From NCBI GenBank assembly GCA_943788055.1, contig CALSOU010000001.1:62001-126000 (forward strand): DNA of 64,000 nt. The letters are read 5' to 3'. The number at the start of each line of letters is the position of its first letter. Position 1 is the first letter of the stretch. The notes beneath the pieces were generated by a model. It had not been told where the DNA came from and ran no database searches. It was given only the letters and a program-made list of their open reading frames with translations. Positions 60,057 to 64,000 of the stretch are shown here, piece after piece. The position numbers and the translations under genes are program-made. This DNA comes from an uncultured Saprospiraceae bacterium. GTDB lineage: Bacteria; Bacteroidota; Bacteroidia; Chitinophagales; Saprospiraceae.

Positions 60057-61025
60057 ATGAAAACTAAAGTTTCAGATGATGTGAAATATGCGTCAGATCT
60101 TTTGAGAAAAAATGAACTTGTAGCTATTCCTACAGAGACTGTATATGGATTAGCAGGAAATATTTATAGTGAAACTGCAATTCGCGCTATCTTTCAGATG
60201 AAAGGAAGACCATTATATAATCCGCTAATTGTTCATATAGCAAGTCGCGATCAATTAAATGATTTTGTAATTAATGTTCCAAAAGTCGCGCTAAAGCTAG
60301 CTGATACATTTTGGCCAGGGCCTATGACCTTGGTTCTCGAAAAGAAAGACAATGTACCTGATTTAATCACGGCTGAAAAACCGACTGTAGCAGTAAGAAT
60401 TCCAAATCACCAATTAACGCTGAAACTCTTAGCTAATCTTGATTTTCCTGTTGCAGCGCCAAGTGCCAATCCCTTCGGACGGATAAGTCCAACCAAAGCT
60501 AGCCATGTTGTCGAATACTTTGATGGCAAACTGAAAATGGTCTTAGATGGAGGAACTTGCACAAAAGGCATTGAATCTACAATTATTGGTTTTGAAAATG
60601 ATAAAGCGGTTATTTTTCGACTTGGTTCATTGTCAAAAGATAAAATTGAACAAATTACAGGTCCTATCCAGCTTAAGAACAAAGCAGAAAACAACCCAGT
60701 AGCTCCAGGAATGCTCTCTAGGCACTACGCTCCCAAGACGCCTTTTGTTGTAGTAGAGAATGCTACTCAGTATTGTGATACAATAGAGTCTAAAAAACTG
60801 GCAGTACTTAAATTTCAAGAAACTGTATCTGTAATAAATAATAGTATTGTCAAAACAATAGTGCTTTCTGATTCAGGATCCTTTGAAGAAGCAGCCTCAA
60901 ACTTATACAACGCGATGCATGAGCTAGACAGCTTGAAAGTAGATTGCATCGTAGCTGAACTTTTTCCTAATACTGATCTAGGTACTACGATAAACGATCG
61001 TTTAAGAAGGGCTGCAAAAACCTAA
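60057..61025 (+). CDS. L-threonylcarbamoyladenylate synthase (Sua5 type)
   Basis: An N-terminal YrdC domain (IPTETVYGLAGNIYSETA, KGRPLYNPLIVHI, AVRIPNHQ, APSANPFGRISPTKASHV) is followed by the Sua5 C-terminal domain beginning near APGMLSRHYAPKTPFV. The enzyme makes the threonylcarbamoyl-AMP used for the t6A37 modification of tRNA. Length 322 fits Sua5 rather than the short YrdC form. ATG chosen three codons after a TTG. It follows purC by 50 bases. Confidence 0.94.
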   Translation: MKTKVSDDVKYASDLLRKNELVAIPTETVYGLAGNIYSETAIRAIFQMKGRPLYNPLIVHIASRDQLNDFVINVPKVALKLADTFWPGPMTLVLEKKDNVPDLITAEKPTVAVRIPNHQLTLKLLANLDFPVAAPSANPFGRISPTKASHVVEYFDGKLKMVLDGGTCTKGIESTIIGFENDKAVIFRLGSLSKDKIEQITGPIQLKNKAENNPVAPGMLSRHYAPKTPFVVVENATQYCDTIESKKLAVLKFQETVSVINNSIVKTIVLSDSGSFEEAASNLYNAMHELDSLKVDCIVAELFPNTDLGTTINDRLRRAAKT

Positions 61026-61080
61026 AATAGGTCAGGCCTAATCCAAATAGATCTTATCTATTGGTAGTGATGTGATTCTC

Positions 61081-61437
61081 TTACAGATTTTGTTCAGCAT
61101 AGGCATCTTTAGGGTCAGGTCTATATTCATTTTCATATGGATTGCCCTCAGATGCAAACAACACAATTAACCAAATTGCTCCAATAATTGGGATAAGTCC
61201 AAGCAACATCATCCAGCCACCCTTTCCAATATCATGCAATCTATGGACACCAACAACAATTGATGGAATAATCACCGCCAAAGAATATATGGTAGAAATC
61301 ATACCAAAGATTGAAAGGTTTAGCAAGAATTGTAGTGTACTAGAGCTAATCGATATCAGTACATTTATTAGGGTAAACATCCAATATTCTGTTCGCCTTG
61401 CTCTACTGTCGAAATCCGCGTATTGCCGAAGTGCCAT
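61081..61437 (-). CDS. DUF805 inner-membrane protein, possibly shortened by an amber codon
   Basis: DUF805 pattern: YADFDSRARRTEYWMFTL, then hydrophobic helices with VVGVHRLHDIGKGGWMMLL and a polar tail ASEGNPYENEYRPDP. Family members start a few residues earlier with M-x-W-Y. Here the same frame has ATG GAA TAG CAT upstream (61452 to 61441), which looks like MEWY with TGG changed to TAG. Translation from the internal ATG would still give nearly the whole protein. Function of the family is unknown. Confidence 0.8.
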   Translation of the reverse strand: MALRQYADFDSRARRTEYWMFTLINVLISISSSTLQFLLNLSIFGMISTIYSLAVIIPSIVVGVHRLHDIGKGGWMMLLGLIPIIGAIWLIVLFASEGNPYENEYRPDPKDAYAEQNL

Positions 61438-61488
61438 TAAATGCTATTCCATTTCGTGTTGTTTTATTTTTAAGATTTAGTTTTTTCT

Positions 61489-61904
61489 TCATGCTCCGAT
61501 AATCAGTCTCATCATAATAAATAGTACTAGAACGTAGCTCGCATCAATTGTAGTTATGCTAATTGAGTTAGCTGCAAATAAATTCGTGAGTAAAATATTA
61601 ATTGCTGCAAAAATTCCTACTATAAATCCAAGGAGCCCTCCTTCACTAGCGGAAGTTTGTCAGTATAGTTTTGGAGCCAATTTGTCAATAAGGCTAATAC
61701 AACTATAGCAATTGTATTAATAATCATTGGAGTAGCACTTGTTGGGATTGTTTCATCATGCTTCATAAGCGTGTTTTCATCTGCCATAGTAATAAAATTC
61801 CCTGCCATCCAAGCGTTCTGAAAAAACAGACCGTACCAAAGAAATCCAATACCCATACTGACTGAAGAGGCAACGCTAATTGCCAACCAATTTGTCTTAC
61901 CCAT
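61489..61904 (-). pseudogene. DUF1761 membrane protein gene with a frameshift
   Basis: The first frame reads MGKTNWLAISVASSVSMGIG and FLWYGLFFQNAWMAG, the DUF1761 start. Around 61645-61655 the frame changes by one base; the other frame continues ASEGGLLGFIVGIFAAINIL and FAANSISITTIDASYVLVLF to its stop. The restored length of about 138 residues matches the family. As written the last third is replaced by a short unrelated tail. Confidence 0.65.
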
Positions 61905-61984
61905 AATGTTAGTTTAAAAATAAACTAAGAAAATGTTTTGTATTTAATTATATTTAAAATTTAATAACCTTTTTTTTGCCCTAC

Positions 61985-62119
61985 ATGGGTATTGAAATTT
62001 TTTATCAATTTGATCGACCATATGATTTCGACAGTTCCAAATTCAGTAAACACTTTGGAATCAGTGCAACCAGTTATCAAGATGGACTCGAAAACATTAT
62101 TAAGTCTGATTTTTCTTAA
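61985..62119 (+). pseudogene. C-terminal scrap of an NAD-dependent epimerase/NmrA-like gene
   Basis: A 44-codon ORF reads FYQFDRPYDFDSSKFSKHFG and SATSYQDGLENI before its stop, the typical end of short-chain epimerase-type proteins in Bacteroidota. Nothing of the nucleotide-binding domain is left upstream, where another gene now begins on the opposite strand. A deletion remnant is the simplest reading. Confidence 0.5.
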
Positions 62120-62179
62120 TATTAAGTATATATCTTCAGATGGAATTTTTAAATGGCTTTCTATGTTTCAAGGATTAGA

Positions 62180-62986
62180 ATGAATACGAAAATGGATAGA
62201 CGACCGATTGGTTTTTTTGATTCTGGCTTAGGTGGACTTTCTGTTTGGGAAGAGGTGAACAAGTTATTGCCGCATGAGTCTACCATTTATTTAGCGGACA
62301 GCAGAAATGCTCCGTACGGTGTGCGTTCAAAGGAAGAGATAGTAGAGCTTTCGCTCAAAAATACTGAGAAGCTGATCGATTTTGACTGTAAACTAATAGT
62401 TGTGGCTTGTAATACAGCAACCACAAGTGCAATCGAGATTCTTAGAGATAGATTTGATATTCCTTTTGTTGGGATTGAACCAGCAATAAAATCTGCCGCA
62501 TTTCTCAGTCAATCGAGAAGAGTTGGTGTTTTAGCAACTAAAGGTACTTTGGTTTCTGATTTGTTTCTAAAAACTAAAGATGCTTACGCTAAAAATATTC
62601 AAACTATTACACAGGAAGGCACTGGCTTAGTAGAGTTGATCGAACATGGAAAGTTGAATGATAAGCAAACCAAAGATCTAATCGAGCACTATGTTCAACC
62701 TATGATAAACGAAGGAATTGACTATCTAGTTTTGGGATGCACACACTATCCATTTCTAAAACCGTATCTCAAAAATATTCTACCTTCTGCTGTCGAAGTA
62801 CTAGACTCCGGTGAAGCAATAGCCAAGCGAGTTCATCAACTTCTCAATTTAAGTGAAATCTCGGCATCATTATCTGACAAGAAAAAGAGTTCTCATAAGT
62901 TCTACACAAATAAGTCAGCTCTAATCATGCAAGAATTTATGGACCTAGTCAGCATTAAGGGTGATGCTCACTTTGACTTGTTTTAA
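62180..62986 (+). CDS. murI: Glutamate racemase
   Basis: The family start RRPIGFFDSGLGGLSVWEEV, the first catalytic Cys C77 in VVACNTATTSA and the second C187 in LGCTHYPFL are present. MurI makes D-glutamate for peptidoglycan. In-frame ATG codons at 62153, 62180 and 62192 are possible; the first adds residues not seen in relatives. Length about 268 is normal. It precedes ffh on the same strand with its own spacer. Confidence 0.93.
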   Translation: MNTKMDRRPIGFFDSGLGGLSVWEEVNKLLPHESTIYLADSRNAPYGVRSKEEIVELSLKNTEKLIDFDCKLIVVACNTATTSAIEILRDRFDIPFVGIEPAIKSAAFLSQSRRVGVLATKGTLVSDLFLKTKDAYAKNIQTITQEGTGLVELIEHGKLNDKQTKDLIEHYVQPMINEGIDYLVLGCTHYPFLKPYLKNILPSAVEVLDSGEAIAKRVHQLLNLSEISASLSDKKKSSHKFYTNKSALIMQEFMDLVSIKGDAHFDLF

Positions 62987-63026
62987 AAATCCATTTCACT
63001 AGCAAAGGTATTTTATCTGAATACGA

Positions 63027-63034
63027 TATATTTG
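63027..63034 (+). promoter_or_regulatory. Putative -7 promoter element of ffh
   Basis: TATATTTG matches the Bacteroidota -7 consensus TAnnTTTG and lies 28 bases before the ffh ATG. No good TTG element is found at the expected distance upstream. Confidence 0.35.
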
Positions 63035-63062
63035 TAGCACTTCTTAATTAAAATATAATTCC

Positions 63063-64000
63063 ATGTTTGATAGTTTACAAGAGAGATTGGATGGAGCTTT
63101 TAAATTGCTCTCAGGAGATAATAAGATAACTGAAATCAACATTGCTTCCTCAATAAAGGAAGTTCGTAGAGCACTTGTAGGGGCAGACGTTAACTACAAG
63201 ATCGCCAAGGAATTTACAGATCGAGTAAAGGATAAAGCTTTAGGGACCGAAAACATGCTTAGTTCGGTCAAACCAGGAGAACTCATGGTTAAGATTGTCA
63301 TGGATGAGATGATCGAGCTCATGGGTGGGCAATCTGTAGGGATCAACGTCAAAGCAAATCCTGGAATAGTATTGGTTGCTGGTTTGCAAGGTAGTGGTAA
63401 AACAACTTTTTCTGGAAAGTTGGCATATTATCTCAAAGAAAAGAAAGCTAAAAAACCGCTATTAGTGGCTTGTGATGTCTATCGTCCAGCTGCCGTCAAT
63501 CAATTGAGAGTTCTTGCTGAACAAGTTGGCGCCAAAATTTATGTGGAAGAAGGTTCTAAGAATCCGATTGAGATAGCAAAAAACTCAATAAAATATGCAT
63601 TAGAAAACAGCTGTGATATAGTTATTGTGGATACAGCGGGTCGATTAGCTATAGATGAAGAGATGATGTCAGAAATATCTGCAATTAAGGGAGCTTTACA
63701 ACCTACGGAAACTCTATTTGTAGTTGACTCAATGACAGGTCAAGATGCCGTTAATACTGCAAAGGCCTTTAACGATGTCATTGACTATGATGGAGTCGTC
63801 CTAACCAAATTAGATGGTGATACTCGCGGTGGGGCAGCTTTATCTGTTAAATATACGGTAGGTAAACCAATAAAGTTTGTATCGACAGGGGAAACGATGC
63901 AGACACTTGATGTCTTCTATCCTGAGAGAATGGCGCAGCGAATATTGGGAATGGGTGACATTGTATCGTTCGTTGAGAAAGCGCAAGAGCAATTTGATGA
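63063..64000 (+). CDS. ffh: Signal recognition particle protein Ffh (3' truncated by window end)
   Basis: The visible ~312 residues contain the N domain (MFDSLQERLDGAFKLLSG) and the GTPase domain. The latter has G1 GLQGSGKTTFSGKLA, DVYRPAAVNQL, DTAGRL, and TKLDGDTRGGAAL. The methionine-rich M domain lies beyond the window. Ffh with 4.5S RNA targets nascent membrane proteins to the Sec translocon. The ATG follows an A/T-rich leader; the frame stays open to the last base. Confidence 0.96.
   Translation, partial: MFDSLQERLDGAFKLLSGDNKITEINIASSIKEVRRALVGADVNYKIAKEFTDRVKDKALGTENMLSSVKPGELMVKIVMDEMIELMGGQSVGINVKANPGIVLVAGLQGSGKTTFSGKLAYYLKEKKAKKPLLVACDVYRPAAVNQLRVLAEQVGAKIYVEEGSKNPIEIAKNSIKYALENSCDIVIVDTAGRLAIDEEMMSEISAIKGALQPTETLFVVDSMTGQDAVNTAKAFNDVIDYDGVVLTKLDGDTRGGAALSVKYTVGKPIKFVSTGETMQTLDVFYPERMAQRILGMGDIVSFVEKAQEQFD

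Noticed and set aside
61909-61928. Perfect 8-base inverted repeat with A4 loop before the DUF1761 gene
   Set aside because: Composed almost only of A and T, no T tract or regulator gene nearby; chance occurrence is likely.

Overview
The window reads as chromosome of a free-living, probably marine member of the Bacteroidota, most likely near the Saprospiria. The evidence is AT-rich DNA, many lipoproteins with a short signal peptide and a Cys lipobox, type IX secretion (T9SS) C-terminal sorting domains of both the short type (M28 peptidase, kelch protein) and the long CHU_C gliding type (two giant surface proteins), A-rich leaders instead of Shine-Dalgarno sites, and a laminarin-type glucan locus. 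No tRNA, rRNA, CRISPR array, prophage or insertion sequence was recognised.

Layout. (1) 1-12322: a beta-1,3-glucan utilisation locus. It holds the end of an outer-membrane barrel protein, a multi-domain glycan-binding lipoprotein, GH16, GH17 and GH30 lipoprotein glucanases, a large cytoplasmic phosphorylase of GH149 type and a GPH/MFS symporter. Together they suggest surface or periplasmic cutting of branched laminarin, uptake, and phosphorolysis to glucose-1-phosphate. (2) 12789-20401: a tight six-gene operon of unknown function. Four of its genes encode small lipoproteins, one a Tat-type DUF1501 protein, and the last a 1163-residue CUB/CHU_C surface protein. (3) 20440-35475: housekeeping genes (truA, a DEAD-box helicase, a KAS III paralogue, a two-lobed PLP enzyme) among many broken genes, including a shattered 5.2-kb adhesin. 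(4) 35704-38107: an arsenic operon (arsR, broken arsC, acr3, a TfoX-like gene with an amber codon) with a clear ArsR-type palindrome. (5) 38397-52574: katG, a GT2, prmC, a three-gene overlapping cluster (serine-hydrolase pseudoenzyme, SUI1, Nudix), an M28 peptidase, a broken hydrolase-OsmC fusion, lepA, a kelch protein and a GNAT. (6) 52577-64000: an ABC exporter, an exported SOD, a DUF6150 repeat protein beside a PqqB-like hydrolase, YggS, a deoxynucleoside kinase, a LolD/MacB-type ATPase, purC, the Sua5 gene, DUF805, a broken DUF1761, murI and the start of ffh.

The most striking genome-scale feature is gene decay. At least a dozen recognisable genes carry single-base frameshifts or nonsense codons or survive only as C-terminal scraps, while essential and large genes (lepA, murI, katG, purC, ffh as far as seen) are intact. 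This argues for real pseudogenisation rather than uniformly poor sequence, although several lesions lie in short homopolymers and read-level checking would decide. The best candidate for an undescribed system is the six-gene DUF1501 operon. It combines a CX4CH lipoprotein, two lipoproteins sharing a repeated R-x-P-T-x-x-E element, and a giant T9SS-secreted CUB protein.
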